Below the pieces are notes generated by a model. That model saw only the letters and a program-made list of their open reading frames with translations, was not told the DNA's origin and ran no database searches. Both the position numbers and the translations under genes were made by a program. Positions 9,501 through 17,719 of a DNA stretch of 64,000 nucleotides are shown one piece after another; positions within the stretch are counted from its first letter, which is position 1, and each line of letters begins with the position of its first letter. The DNA comes from Flavobacteriales bacterium. Its GTDB lineage: Bacteria; Bacteroidota; Bacteroidia; Flavobacteriales_F; PHOS-HE28. The DNA is taken from NCBI GenBank assembly GCA_016716605.1, contig JADJWA010000001.1, forward strand, positions 496,001 to 560,000. The letters are read 5' to 3'.

Positions 9501-10296
9501 CGACCTGCGCCGCCTACCATATCAGTTGAATTCGAGCCAACCTGGCTTCGCATCCGATGTACGTCCGCGCGGCGGAGGTGGCGTGACCGGAGCGTTCGCC
9601 TCTGCCCTTTCTTCATCGTATCACGAGGCGATCGGTGGCCGGTTGAGCGTCCCATTGGCGCCTGGCGTGCCCTATCTCATCGCCTTCAATGTGCGGCTCC
9701 GCGGCGACCAAGGCGGTTGCGATGGCTTCGGGGCCCACCTGAGCATGGAGCCGGTCTCCGCGTTGTACGCGCCATTCAATCCACCCATGCACATGGAATG
9801 GCAGGGCGGTCCGGTCAATGTCACCAACGAATGGCAGACCATCTGTGGCCAGATCATCGCCGATCAACCGTACGAGCACATCACCATCGGTGTATTGAAA
9901 CCCCAGGATGAGGTCGAGTGCTTGTCCGGCAATGCGTACTACTTGTTCGACGATGTCACCGTGGCCGAAGTGATCGACGCGCTATGCGTAACGGTGGATG
10001 TGGAAGAAGTGGACCCCGCGAATTACACCACCGCGATCGGTGATGGCCTCAGCGTATTCCCCAACCCCGCGAACGATCGGTTGAACATCAGCATGAACGA
10101 TGCGCACTTCGGCAAGGAAGCGGTGATCGAACTCTTCGATGCCACGGCCAAACGCGTGCATGCGCAAGTGGTGTCGTCGGTGACGAGCAACGTACTACTT
10201 GATATGCCGGGCACGCTGCGCGAAGGACTGTATTTGGTGATGGTGCGGGTGGAAGGGCGAGAACCGAGATCGGCTCGAGTCATCCTTCACCGGTGA
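6568..10296 (+). CDS. Giant secreted protein with seven ~105-aa repeats and T9SS type A sorting domain
   Basis: 1242 aa. A signal peptide (RTALLAFALVPTFAFAQ) precedes seven tandem domains. Each begins with a motif like NDECANAI and carries a DDVWFSFTAT strand, a TCGSLTSL element and a closing GLVPGTTYHFRVY strand. Their period is roughly 105-150 residues. After the repeats comes a different domain (about 920-1130) with NLVVNPGMES and many aromatic residues, resembling a carbohydrate-binding-type jelly roll. The C-terminus (about 1160-1242) starts FPNPANDRLN and ends in a basic strand, a T9SS type A sorting domain. The protein is therefore predicted to cross the outer membrane and be attached or released. 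Its ligand is unknown; surface adhesion or polymer binding is inference. Confidence 0.85.
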   Translation: MRTALLAFALVPTFAFAQNATNPDCANAHPIAVSSGAVPDEWVLSNNAGEANAISPAACSGTGYNDVWFSFVATASTLIVVNDLHASYPVHIEAFSGACGSLTSIGCTTGASVTSALPLNGLVVGTTYHFRSYQPVAGALTLRWGVVHPITNNECVGAMELIPSPNITPLSLGQQFSTLGATQSQAGCGVAAASDDDVWLRFTATAPKHMVVISPESDVVVQAFTGTCGSLTSLWCEDDWNIRREITGLAPGQVIHLRVYSESTVAQNYVWFRAAIGSPPANDECANPITIAVNETAEPGQVHGFNVETATGSVVNNYSTLQDVWFRFTAPSSDLVIEKVGSFSMALFDANCVDGIVNAGTTTPLILNALVPGNTYNLKVGGASVGGIRTRGFTTNDDCTDAIGLPVQEQDDPLLYTNAVTYGATQSATACLTGTDDDVWFSFTATAPTILLRAFADGTALRYELNTGVCGALVPIECGSVGFTTGTALDSLVVGTIYTFRLWTSGIAPRPLKVALAKAALNDECAGAVTLVPTNVLDYDHAQRTGFAFATSSLPMCGSAAASKDLWYSFTATASTAALVVQPRNVTFDVHIELFSGTCASLASLLCEEETATNFTGLVPGNTYFVRTYPYGGGDNAEFSHQFYAPPANDDMAGAIELLPNGDAFTHQMRPFVNYGASMSFAQAACTGTPASDVWFYFVATGAQHTVGVDVGSMNYEEGAATMRIETFHGFSTIPDTLLANELACGTSTNGVNVTGLATGDTVMVRVFSSTVGPHYIRTIHPWVSGVGTSDEASGAVTISDHDAYAAEFNTNNATQSLPSNGCAVIGDSADDDIWFKFTHDGEPATITCHFLDNNAVLELFQGPVGSLVPIACGYNYMVLPSSLVDGQVYHFRVYSRNTGALRGKLGIFHTPHPMESPCADLDCLGPNLVVNPGMESDLNATQFDPDGYPDPVGYSLAPDWHTAVATADSYSSGNAYNDLRRLPYQLNSSQPGFASDVRPRGGGGVTGAFASALSSSYHEAIGGRLSVPLAPGVPYLIAFNVRLRGDQGGCDGFGAHLSMEPVSALYAPFNPPMHMEWQGGPVNVTNEWQTICGQIIADQPYEHITIGVLKPQDEVECLSGNAYYLFDDVTVAEVIDALCVTVDVEEVDPANYTTAIGDGLSVFPNPANDRLNISMNDAHFGKEAVIELFDATAKRVHAQVVSSVTSNVLLDMPGTLREGLYLVMVRVEGREPRSARVILHR

Positions 10297-10316
10297 ACGC
10301 GGTTACCATTTTCCGC

Positions 10317-11561
10317 ATGCGACCGCTGACCGTGCTGTTGTTCATTCCGCTGCTGGTCGGTTGCCGTGCGCCGGAACAGGAGATCCCGGAGTACGCTCTT
10401 CCCGCCGAATGGGAACCGCACGAAGCGATCTGGTTCACCTATTCCGGCGCACCTACGGATACCGTGCTGGACAAGGTGGTGCTGGCCATGGATCCCGGAA
10501 CACGGGTGATCTGTGCGGCCGACAATGACAGCCTCGCCCGGACGATCGCCGCGCGCTGGGACAGCCTGGGCATCGCGCGCAGCCGTTACCGCATGGAGGT
10601 CATGGGCGACAGCCTTGCCACACCCGCCGTCCGCGATACAGGTCCGATCATCCTGCGAAAGCGCGATGGTTCACTCGCGGTACTGGATCCCGATTGGAAC
10701 TATTACGGAGACCATGATAACCTGGTGGGATCACCGGCACACTTGCTCTCCTTCGAGGACAGCTTCCCCAGCATGCTCGCGCGTAGGATGGGACTACCTG
10801 TGGTGCAGAGCGATATGGTGATCGAAGGCGGCGCGGTGGAAGTCAATGGCAAGGGCGTTCTCTTGCAGGTGGAAGCGGTGACCATGCAACGCAACCCCGG
10901 TTGGAGCCGCGATAGCATGGAGCACGAACTGAAGCGTGTGCTCGGCGTGCGCGACATCATCTGGCTGAAGGAGGGTCCGGCCGATGATCAGTGGTACTTG
11001 GAGCCGCGCATCCTTGGCCATGTGTTCAACCAAGGCACCGGCGGGCATGTGGATGAGTTCTGCCGTTTCGTGAACGACAGCACCGTGCTACTGGCTTGGC
11101 CCGATGATGCGGACCTCACGGACAGTGCACAGCTCATCACGCGTCAGCGGATGGAAGTGAACCTGCGCATCCTCGAGCAGTTCCGCGACAGCGAAGGACG
11201 TGCGCTGAACATCATCAAAGTGCCCACGCCGGACACCGAGTTCCACGACCACGTGTTGACCTCGAAGCGCAGCTATGACCGAATGCTGATGATGCGCTAT
11301 GAGGACCTGCACGAAGGCGACAGCATCCGCTACATCCCGGCCGCGAGCTACCTCAACTTCCTGATCACGAACGGACGTGTCTTCGCACCCGCGTATTGGC
11401 ACGAAGGCAAGCCATCATCCATGAAGGAGAAGGATGCGCGGGTGCTCGAGGTGCTGACCAAGCTGTTCCCCGACCGTTCGGTGGTGCAGGTGGATCCGCG
11501 CGCCATCAACTGGAGGGGCGGCGGCATGCACTGCTGGACGCAGCAGCAACCCCGAGAGTGA
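10317..11561 (+). CDS. Agmatine deiminase / peptidyl-arginine deiminase (PAD_porph) family lipoprotein
   Basis: 414 aa from the ATG at 10317. A GTG at 10293 would overlap the previous gene and gives a worse signal. The N-terminus LLFIPLLVGC has a lipobox with Cys16, so the enzyme should be lipidated and exported. Family motifs are PAEWEPHEAIWFTY, DTGPIILR, EGGAVEVNGKG, GTGGHVDEF and the C-terminal RGGGMHCWTQQQP with the catalytic Cys406. Cytosolic agmatine deiminases of this fold convert agmatine to N-carbamoylputrescine. The Porphyromonas enzyme with the same fold is secreted and citrullinates peptides. The lipobox here favours a periplasmic or envelope role. Substrate is not determined. Confidence 0.85.
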   Translation: MRPLTVLLFIPLLVGCRAPEQEIPEYALPAEWEPHEAIWFTYSGAPTDTVLDKVVLAMDPGTRVICAADNDSLARTIAARWDSLGIARSRYRMEVMGDSLATPAVRDTGPIILRKRDGSLAVLDPDWNYYGDHDNLVGSPAHLLSFEDSFPSMLARRMGLPVVQSDMVIEGGAVEVNGKGVLLQVEAVTMQRNPGWSRDSMEHELKRVLGVRDIIWLKEGPADDQWYLEPRILGHVFNQGTGGHVDEFCRFVNDSTVLLAWPDDADLTDSAQLITRQRMEVNLRILEQFRDSEGRALNIIKVPTPDTEFHDHVLTSKRSYDRMLMMRYEDLHEGDSIRYIPAASYLNFLITNGRVFAPAYWHEGKPSSMKEKDARVLEVLTKLFPDRSVVQVDPRAINWRGGGMHCWTQQQPRE

Positions 11562-11636
11562 TGGTTCTCTCAATTCGCTCGACTGGGATCCAAGCTTGAG
11601 TGGTTGTCGCATTGCCGTGCATGCTACTTTCGTTCC

Positions 11637-12392
11637 ATGTCGCGCCAACCGGCTTTGTTGCGCATCGCCGTGTTCTTCGGCATCGCGTTGGTGTGTTCAT
11701 GGTACTTCCGCATTCACGGTCCGACTTGGTATACGGCGCTCACGCTGCCCGCTGGCCTGACATCGTTGAAACACCTGCTTGAGGGTGTAGGACCCTTGTT
11801 GGGTGCCCTTGTCGTGCTCACTTTGTTCCAGCCGCCAGGCCGAGTTACTCTCTTCGGAAGCTCGCGACGGTGGAGTTTGTTGATGGCCGTTGTGCCGGTC
11901 GTGCTGTTCGCTATGGTTGGGGTTGACGATCCTGCTGGCCAACAGGACAGTCATGTGCATGGTGCCATCATCGGCATGGTGTCCATGGGCTACGTGCTGT
12001 TCGAGGAATTCGGCTGGCGGGGTTATCTCCTCGATGAGGTACGCGGAATGGGCATCGGTGGCATCTGGGTGCGGGCGCTGATCGTCGGCCTGCTATGGTA
12101 CGCCTGGCATCTGACCCCGTTCAGCGCGGCCTCCATTGGTGAACACATGGTTTTCCTTGGCCTGCTCATCTTCGGTAGCTGGGGCTTCGAGCGGATCACT
12201 GACACTACCGGCTCGGTGATCTCCGTAGCGTGCTTCCATTTGTTGGGCAGCCTGGTCAGCACTAATGCACTGATCCAGAACGGTATGAGCGGAACCAACC
12301 GCTTGATCGTGTTCGGGATCTGCCTCGTTATCTGGATCACCATGGTGAGTAAATGGCCGGGCAGGCTAAGTGGGGAAACGACCAAGCAATAG
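11637..12392 (+). CDS. CPBP-family intramembrane glutamic protease
   Basis: 251 aa, multi-pass inner-membrane protein. The ATG at 11637 is preferred over an upstream TTG. The CPBP/Rce1 active-site motifs are present: FEEFGWRGYLL with Glu123, Glu124 and Arg128, and WYAWHL with His158. These correspond to the EExxxR and FxxxH motifs of type II CAAX prenyl proteases and bacteriocin-immunity-type relatives. No bacteriocin gene is adjacent, so the substrate is open. It lies 75 bases after the deiminase gene and 30 bases before the DUF418 gene. Confidence 0.85.
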   Translation: MSRQPALLRIAVFFGIALVCSWYFRIHGPTWYTALTLPAGLTSLKHLLEGVGPLLGALVVLTLFQPPGRVTLFGSSRRWSLLMAVVPVVLFAMVGVDDPAGQQDSHVHGAIIGMVSMGYVLFEEFGWRGYLLDEVRGMGIGGIWVRALIVGLLWYAWHLTPFSAASIGEHMVFLGLLIFGSWGFERITDTTGSVISVACFHLLGSLVSTNALIQNGMSGTNRLIVFGICLVIWITMVSKWPGRLSGETTKQ

Positions 12393-12422
12393 GATCCAAG
12401 GAGCCACTGTCTCAACAACATC

Positions 12423-13634
12423 ATGGCCGCGATCGCCCCTGCCACCGAACGCACCCACCTCCTCGATGCCCTCCGGGGCTTCGCTCTATTCGGTGTGGTC
12501 TGGAGCAACTATGCTGTGCTCTCACTGGCCATGTTCATGTCGCCCGAAGCGAGGGCCGCATTGCCGGGCGCCTTCCTGGATGCGCCCCTAAAGGCCTTCC
12601 ATACCATCCTCATCGACGGCAAGTTCTATTCGATCTTCTCGTTGCTCTTCGGGATCGGCTTCGGATTCTTCCTCGCGAAGGGCAACGACGGACTTTGGCG
12701 CTTCTATCGCCGCATGTTCATCCTGCTAGTGATCGGCTGGCTGCACCTGCGCTGCCTGTGGGCGGGCGATATCCTCTTCCTCTATGCGGTGCTCGGCTTG
12801 TTGCTGCCGCTCTTCCGCGGGCTCAGCGATCGAACGCTGCTGATCATCGCCGCCGCGCTCATCCTTTCGCCCATCGCCGTTGATGCGGTCGTGGTGCTGA
12901 CCAACGCGCGTGTTGACCCGGTGGAGCCGTTCGTCCGCTGGCTGGAGGCGAGCGATGCGCGCTACGGCAACACCACCTTCGACGCCTTTCTCGCCAGCGC
13001 CAATGGTGGTTGGAGCGAATTCACGGAGATGAACGAGCGCGGTTGGAAGTTCCGCTTCGTGCACCTGATCGAGACGAACCGACCCCCGAAGGTGCTCGGT
13101 CTCTTCCTGCTCGGGCTGTGGGTGTCGCGCCGAAAGCTCTTCGCGGATGTGGAAGCCCACGCGCCGCTGCTGAAACGGATCTGCTTCGCGGGCTGCGCGC
13201 TGGGTTTGCCATTCTCCGTGGTCCTCTGGTGGGCGAACAGCAATGTCGGTTACCCCCCTGAAGCGTCCTCGCTCGTGCGCACGGCGACTTACGCCTTGAG
13301 CGTTGTGCCATTGGCCATCGCGTTCGCAAGCGGTTTCGCTTTGTTGTGGCGCAATGAACGATGGAAGTCACGGCTGATGGTCATGGCACCCATGGGCCGC
13401 ATGGCGCTGACTAATTACCTGATGCAGACGATCATTGCGCTGGCGCTTTTCACGGGGATCGGACTTGGTTGGGGCACGCACGTGAGTGCCGTGATGTATG
13501 AGGCTTTGGCCCTTGCGGTGTTCATTGCGCAGATGCTCTGGAGCCATTGGTGGCTGGCGCGGTTCCAGTACGGTCCATTCGAGTGGGCATGGCGATCGCT
13601 CACCTACGGAAGAGTGATGGCGATGCGGCGGTGA
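12423..13634 (+). CDS. DUF418 (YeiB-like) membrane protein
   Basis: 403 aa with about ten hydrophobic segments. It starts with the family's typical RTHLLDALRGFALFGVVWSN and has SIFSLLFGIGFGFFL about 70 residues later. The C-terminal DUF418 block shows MGRMALTNYLMQTII and the closing WEWAWRSLTYG-like end (here FEWAWRSLTYG). The family is related to acyltransferase-3-like membrane proteins, but the biochemical role is unknown. Its stop codon TGA and the stop of the opposite gene together make the palindrome TGATCA at 13632-13637, so the two genes abut with no spacer. Confidence 0.88.
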   Translation: MAAIAPATERTHLLDALRGFALFGVVWSNYAVLSLAMFMSPEARAALPGAFLDAPLKAFHTILIDGKFYSIFSLLFGIGFGFFLAKGNDGLWRFYRRMFILLVIGWLHLRCLWAGDILFLYAVLGLLLPLFRGLSDRTLLIIAAALILSPIAVDAVVVLTNARVDPVEPFVRWLEASDARYGNTTFDAFLASANGGWSEFTEMNERGWKFRFVHLIETNRPPKVLGLFLLGLWVSRRKLFADVEAHAPLLKRICFAGCALGLPFSVVLWWANSNVGYPPEASSLVRTATYALSVVPLAIAFASGFALLWRNERWKSRLMVMAPMGRMALTNYLMQTIIALALFTGIGLGWGTHVSAVMYEALALAVFIAQMLWSHWWLARFQYGPFEWAWRSLTYGRVMAMRR

Positions 13635-14225
13635 TCACGGCGGCAGCGGCCCGTGGTATTCCAGGCAAGGCGTGTTGAACCACGGGCATTGATCGAAGAG
13701 TTCAAGCTCGACATGCACCGTGTCTCCGCTCGTGATGGACACCACGCCGAAGGGCCCGCGCAGCCATTGCTCGAGGCAGGCCTTGTCGATCGCCTCGGTG
13801 TGCATGCCGGGTCCGGCATGGTCGCGCAGAAGCTGCTTGTAGCGCGCGTCGGTGACGCGGTCCTGGTCGAGCAGAAGGTAGCGCCCGGCAGGAAGCACGC
13901 GGTATCCGTTGCCGGTGCCGTCGGTGCGGATCGTGTCAACGATCGGTCGTTCCAGCTCGTTCGGCGCCATCAAGCCGGTGCTGTCCGGTGTGGCGGCGCG
14001 CAGGTACATGCTCCCCCGCCAGGCTTCCGGTCTTGGCATTCCTTCGGGACCGGGGTCGGCCCCGCCGCAGTAAGGCGCGGTGTAGGTGGCATGCAGGTGG
14101 AGAATGCCGGTGCGTGCATCGCGCCATGGGAACATCTCGCCGTGGTTGGTGGTGCGCTTCGTGGCGCAGGCGCTCAGCAGGAACACTGCGCCGGTGAACA
14201 CATGGAGGAACCTATCTGTGTTCAT
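13635..14225 (-). CDS. Small lipoprotein of unknown function
   Basis: 196 aa from the ATG at 14225. It has a lipoprotein signal (TDRFLHVFTGAVFLLSAC), so the mature part should sit in the envelope. The mature part has several cysteines, WRDARTGILHLHATYTAPYCGG near its start and FDQCPWFNTPC near its end. These suggest disulfides or a small carboxypeptidase-regulatory-like fold, but I do not recognise a family. A longer frame upstream would translate a decameric repeat (14211-14240) and is probably not coding. The start codon itself lies inside that repeat, so the gene may have acquired its start from the repeat. Confidence 0.6.
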   Translation of the reverse strand: MNTDRFLHVFTGAVFLLSACATKRTTNHGEMFPWRDARTGILHLHATYTAPYCGGADPGPEGMPRPEAWRGSMYLRAATPDSTGLMAPNELERPIVDTIRTDGTGNGYRVLPAGRYLLLDQDRVTDARYKQLLRDHAGPGMHTEAIDKACLEQWLRGPFGVVSITSGDTVHVELELFDQCPWFNTPCLEYHGPLPP

Positions 14226-14240
14226 CCGTGTCCATCCGTG
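14211..14240 (-). repeat. Three tandem 10-bp units (CACGGATGGA type)
   Basis: On the minus strand the units are CACGGATGGA, CACGGATGAA and CACAGATAGG, exactly phased at 10 bases. They sit between the RidA gene and the start of the small lipoprotein gene. Similar ACCACGGATGGACACGGATG words are familiar to me from intergenic DNA of many environmental bacteria, but I cannot verify that here. Confidence 0.7.
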
Positions 14241-14248
14241 GTTGTTTC

Positions 14249-14659
14249 TCACACCGTTGCGATCACCTTCAGTTCAATGGCGATCGGCGTCGGAAGGCAG
14301 CTGATCTCCAACGTGGTTCGGCATGGAGGGTCCTTCTCGAAGTATTCCTTCCACAGCCGGTTGTAGGTGGGGAAGTCGTCCTTCATATTGGTGAGGAACA
14401 CCGTCACGTCCACGATCTTTTCCCAGCTGCTGCCGGCATCCTCGAGGATCCACTTCACGTTCTGGAACACGCTGCGCACCTGGGTCTCGATGTCGTAGGA
14501 GGCGACGGTACCATCGGCGTTCAGCTCCACGCCGGGGATCTTTTTCGTTCCTCGTTCGCGCGGCCCCACGCCACTGAGGAAGAGAAAGTCGCCCACTCTG
14601 CGGGCATGCGGGTAGTGGCCAACCGGCTCGGGGGCCTTGTTGCTGCTGATCGAGCTCAT
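14249..14659 (-). CDS. RidA-family deaminase
   Basis: 136 aa from the ATG at 14659. The whole length fits the RidA/YjgF/2-aminomuconate deaminase superfamily, small trimeric enzymes that hydrolyse reactive enamine/imine intermediates. Visible features are HYPHARRVGDFLFLSGVGPR, a glycine-rich strand, the VRSVFQNVKWILEDAG helix, VDVTVFLTNM, and the closing PCRTTLEISCLP with the conserved Arg that binds the substrate carboxylate. It looks closer to the aminomuconate-deaminase branch than to classical RidA, but no tryptophan-degradation genes are adjacent. The downstream lipoprotein starts 23 bases later and is likely co-transcribed. Confidence 0.88.
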   Translation of the reverse strand: MSSISSNKAPEPVGHYPHARRVGDFLFLSGVGPRERGTKKIPGVELNADGTVASYDIETQVRSVFQNVKWILEDAGSSWEKIVDVTVFLTNMKDDFPTYNRLWKEYFEKDPPCRTTLEISCLPTPIAIELKVIATV

Positions 14660-14682
14660 GCCCCAAAGGTGCAATGCGGCGC

Positions 14683-15252
14683 TCAGTGCCGGGCCCTCGC
14701 CTCGCGCAGCTCCGGGAAACGCTGCTGAAGCACCGCGAAGCTGCCGAAGAGCAGGCCGCAGTACGTGAGGTCGCCGAGCACCGTGCCGCCAATGAAGGGA
14801 AGGCCTGCCGCATAGCAGGTCATCAATCCGCCCAAGTCCTGTGCATACGTTGGATTGCCCGGCCAGCAGGCGAAATTGGTGATTAGGAAGAAGATCGCCG
14901 AAGCGGCCAGGCTGCTTCCGATGATGCGCGCAGGGCTGATCGTGCGCAAGGTGAGCATGCCCATCAGCGCGATCAGGGCGAAGGATCCATACATCCAATA
15001 CCAGCCCTGATCGAGCCAAGTGAAGCGCTCGTAGTGCTGGTTGTAGACGAAATTATTGAGCAGCAGATCGCTCAACCAGGTGGCAGCCAGTGGGATCCCG
15101 ATCGCCAGCGCCCGGCTTTGGAACACGGCGGCGCCGAAAAGCGCCATCGCGCTGATGGGTGCGAAGTTGTACGGGTGCGGGATCACGCGGCTCGCAGCGG
15201 CCGCCAGGATGAGCGCGACAATGATGAGGTTGCGGAACTGCTGATTGCTCAT
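14683..15252 (-). CDS. DUF6580-type integral membrane protein
   Basis: 189 aa from the ATG at 15252; a TTG 15 bases upstream is also possible. It has about five membrane spans. The conserved start RVIPHPYNFAPISAMALFGAA and the segments LSDLLLNNFVYN and FFLITNFACWPG match a family often labelled as a putative transporter of the ECF substrate-binding kind (DUF6580). No energy-coupling genes are nearby. It precedes the RidA gene on the same strand with a 23-base gap. Confidence 0.75.
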   Translation of the reverse strand: MSNQQFRNLIIVALILAAAASRVIPHPYNFAPISAMALFGAAVFQSRALAIGIPLAATWLSDLLLNNFVYNQHYERFTWLDQGWYWMYGSFALIALMGMLTLRTISPARIIGSSLAASAIFFLITNFACWPGNPTYAQDLGGLMTCYAAGLPFIGGTVLGDLTYCGLLFGSFAVLQQRFPELREARARH

Positions 15253-15357
15253 GGGCACGGTGTTCAAGCGGCAAAGAACGTAAGGATGACCCTATCCTCG
15301 ACGCGGATGGGTAACGAGCGTCATGCCGGCAACCGGCAAGTCCGCGATCTTAGCGGC

Positions 15358-16437
15358 ATGCAGAAGATCATGTTCGTGGTCGTCCTCGGGGCCTTGGCGG
15401 CTTGCGGGCCCGAGCGGGAGACCATCACGCCAGTGGCCGGCCCCATCACCGAAGCGGTCTATGCCAGCGGTATCATCAAAGCACGCGACCAGTACCAGGC
15501 CTTCCCCGCGGTGAACGGCATCGTAGCCGAGGTGCATGTGCAAGCCGGCGATAGCGTACGTGCCGGTGATGCCCTCTTCACCATTGACAACCGCGCCACC
15601 AGTTTGGGGACGCAGCGCGCCGAGCTCGCCTTGGAGCTGCTGCGGCAGAACGCCAGTGTGGGTTCGCCCGTGCTTGAGCAATTGCGCCTTGCCGTGGAAC
15701 AGGCCCGAACCCGGCTCGCCAACGACAGCCTGCAATTCGCCCGGCAGAAGGCCCTTTGGGACAAGCAGATCGGGAGCCGCGCTGAACTCGATAGCCGCGA
15801 GTTGGCCTATTCCTCTTCGCGCAATGCATGGCTCACGGCGCAAAAGGCGCACAGCGAGACGCGAACCCGACTCCGCAACGAGCTTCGCCTGGCCGAGAAC
15901 GAGCTGGCCTTGCGCCGTTCCGCCGAGGGAGACCATACTGTGCGGAGCCTCCTTGATGGCCGCGTGTACGACGTGCTCATCGAGCGCGGTGAGCTGGCCA
16001 ACCCGCAGCGGGCACTGGCCACGGTGGGCCGCGCCGATGCCTTCCTGATGGAGCTGCAGGTGGATGAGTACGACATCGTACGCGTGAAACCCGGGCATGA
16101 CGTGCTGATCACCATGGATAGTTACAAGGGCCAGGTGCTCGAAGGCACAGTGTCGCGCGTGGATCCGCTGATGAACGAGCGCTCCCGCACCTTCACCGTG
16201 GAGGCCATCTTCAAGCAAGCGCCACCGGTGCTCTACCCCAACCTCACCGTGGAGGCGAACATCGTGCTCGCCCGGAAGGAGCGTGCGCTCACGATCCCTG
16301 CGGCCTACCTCTTGGATGAGCGATACGTGCTGGTGGGCAAGGATGAGCGCCGAGAGGTGCAGGTGGGCCTAAGGGACATGCAGCGCGTGGAGATCCTCTC
16401 CGGCATCGACGGCACCACGGCGATTCTTCTCCCTTAG
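15358..16437 (+). CDS. HlyD/MacA-type membrane fusion lipoprotein
   Basis: 359 aa. The ATG at 15358 gives a lipobox (VVVLGALAAC, Cys16); the longer frame upstream has no signal. The mature part has a lipoyl-like half AFPAVNGIVAEVHVQAGDSV, a long coiled-coil hairpin (about 85-210), the second lipoyl half with LDGRVYDVLIERGE, and a beta-barrel with VKPGHDVLITMDSYKG. This is the periplasmic adaptor of tripartite or MacAB-like exporters. It is followed after 3 bases by the permease and then the ATPase, so this is a three-gene exporter without its own outer-membrane channel. Confidence 0.88.
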   Translation: MQKIMFVVVLGALAACGPERETITPVAGPITEAVYASGIIKARDQYQAFPAVNGIVAEVHVQAGDSVRAGDALFTIDNRATSLGTQRAELALELLRQNASVGSPVLEQLRLAVEQARTRLANDSLQFARQKALWDKQIGSRAELDSRELAYSSSRNAWLTAQKAHSETRTRLRNELRLAENELALRRSAEGDHTVRSLLDGRVYDVLIERGELANPQRALATVGRADAFLMELQVDEYDIVRVKPGHDVLITMDSYKGQVLEGTVSRVDPLMNERSRTFTVEAIFKQAPPVLYPNLTVEANIVLARKERALTIPAAYLLDERYVLVGKDERREVQVGLRDMQRVEILSGIDGTTAILLP

Positions 16438-16440
16438 GCG

Positions 16441-17718
16441 ATGATGAACCGGCTGCTCCTGAGCATCTCCGTCACCCTGCTGCGCGCCCGCATGCGCCAA
16501 AGCGTGGTCGCGGCGGTTGGCGTGGCCATGAGCATCGGCATGTACATCGCGCTGAGCGGCTTCATGAACGGCCTCAACGGATTGCTCGACGGCCTCATCC
16601 TCAATCGCACGCCTCACATCCGCATCTACAACGAGATCCGTCCAGCGGACCAGCAGCCCTTGGAGCTCCTGCCCCTGCTCCAGCGTTCGGCAGGCGAGGA
16701 TGTAGCGCACCCGTTCATCAACCGGATCAAGCCCAAGAGCGATAAGCTGGCCGTGCGCAACGCGCCAGGCATCATCGATGCGCTACGGAAGGATCCGCGC
16801 GTGGATGGCATCGCGCCCAAGGTGACCGCCCAGGTCTTCTTCAATGCCGGCACCATCGAGGTGAACGGCGCCATTCAGGGCATAGATCCCTTGGAAGAGG
16901 ACCGGCTGCTCCATTTCAGCGACTACCTGCTCGGCTGCTCCGTGCAGGATATTGCCGCCAGCGCAAACGGCGTGGTGCTGGGCAAGGGCCTTGCAGATAA
17001 GATGCGCGCGGGCCTGGGCGATGCGGTGCAAGTCTCCACCATCTCCGGCGACCGCTTCACGCTGAAGGTGATCGGCTTCTACCAGAGCGGCATGGCGGAC
17101 TTCGACAACGTCACCTGCTTCGTATCACTGTCCACCGCCCAGAACCTGCTGGCCAAGCCGCGCAGCTGGATCACCGACATCCAGGTGCGCCTGAGGGACC
17201 TTGCAACGGCCCCGGCAATGGCCAAGGAATACGCGCGCCGCTTCGACGTGGATGCGCTCGACATCCAGACCGCCAACGCGCAGTTCGAGACCGGCAGCAG
17301 CGTGCGCAGCCTCATCAGCTACGTGGTGAGCGTGGTGCTCCTGCTCGTGGCGGGCTTCGGCATCTACAACATCCTCAACATGATGATCTACGAGAAGCTC
17401 GACAGCATCGCCATCCTCAAGGCCACGGGCTTCAGCGGCGGCGATGTGCGCGTGATCTTCATCAACCTCAGCATGATCATCGGGGCCTTCGGGGCGGCCA
17501 CCGGGCTGCTGCTGGGCGGGCTGCTCGCCATGGGCATCGACCGCATCCCATTCCACTTCGATGCGCTGCCCACCATGACCACCTACCCGGTGGACCACCA
17601 TGTGAAGTACTACCTCATCGGCGTGGCCTTCGCGCTCGTCACCACCTTCATCGCCGGGCTCTTCCCCGCGCGCAAAGCCAGCCGCGTTGACCCGGTGGAG
17701 ATCATCCGCGGCAAATGA
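16441..17718 (+). CDS. FtsX/MacB-like ABC transporter permease
   Basis: 425 aa. One N-terminal membrane span (about 18-38) is followed by a large periplasmic MacB_PCD-like domain, then three C-terminal spans forming the FtsX domain: SYVVSVVLLLVAGFGIYNIL, IINLS-type helix around MIIGAFGAATGLLLGG, and LIGVAFALVTTFIAGLFPA. KASRVDPVEIIRG at the end is the typical closing motif of this family. It probably moves lipids, lipoproteins or peptides from the membrane to the periplasm using mechanical force rather than true transport. Only one base separates its stop from the ATPase start. Confidence 0.9.
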   Translation: MMNRLLLSISVTLLRARMRQSVVAAVGVAMSIGMYIALSGFMNGLNGLLDGLILNRTPHIRIYNEIRPADQQPLELLPLLQRSAGEDVAHPFINRIKPKSDKLAVRNAPGIIDALRKDPRVDGIAPKVTAQVFFNAGTIEVNGAIQGIDPLEEDRLLHFSDYLLGCSVQDIAASANGVVLGKGLADKMRAGLGDAVQVSTISGDRFTLKVIGFYQSGMADFDNVTCFVSLSTAQNLLAKPRSWITDIQVRLRDLATAPAMAKEYARRFDVDALDIQTANAQFETGSSVRSLISYVVSVVLLLVAGFGIYNILNMMIYEKLDSIAILKATGFSGGDVRVIFINLSMIIGAFGAATGLLLGGLLAMGIDRIPFHFDALPTMTTYPVDHHVKYYLIGVAFALVTTFIAGLFPARKASRVDPVEIIRGK

Positions 17719-17719
17719 G

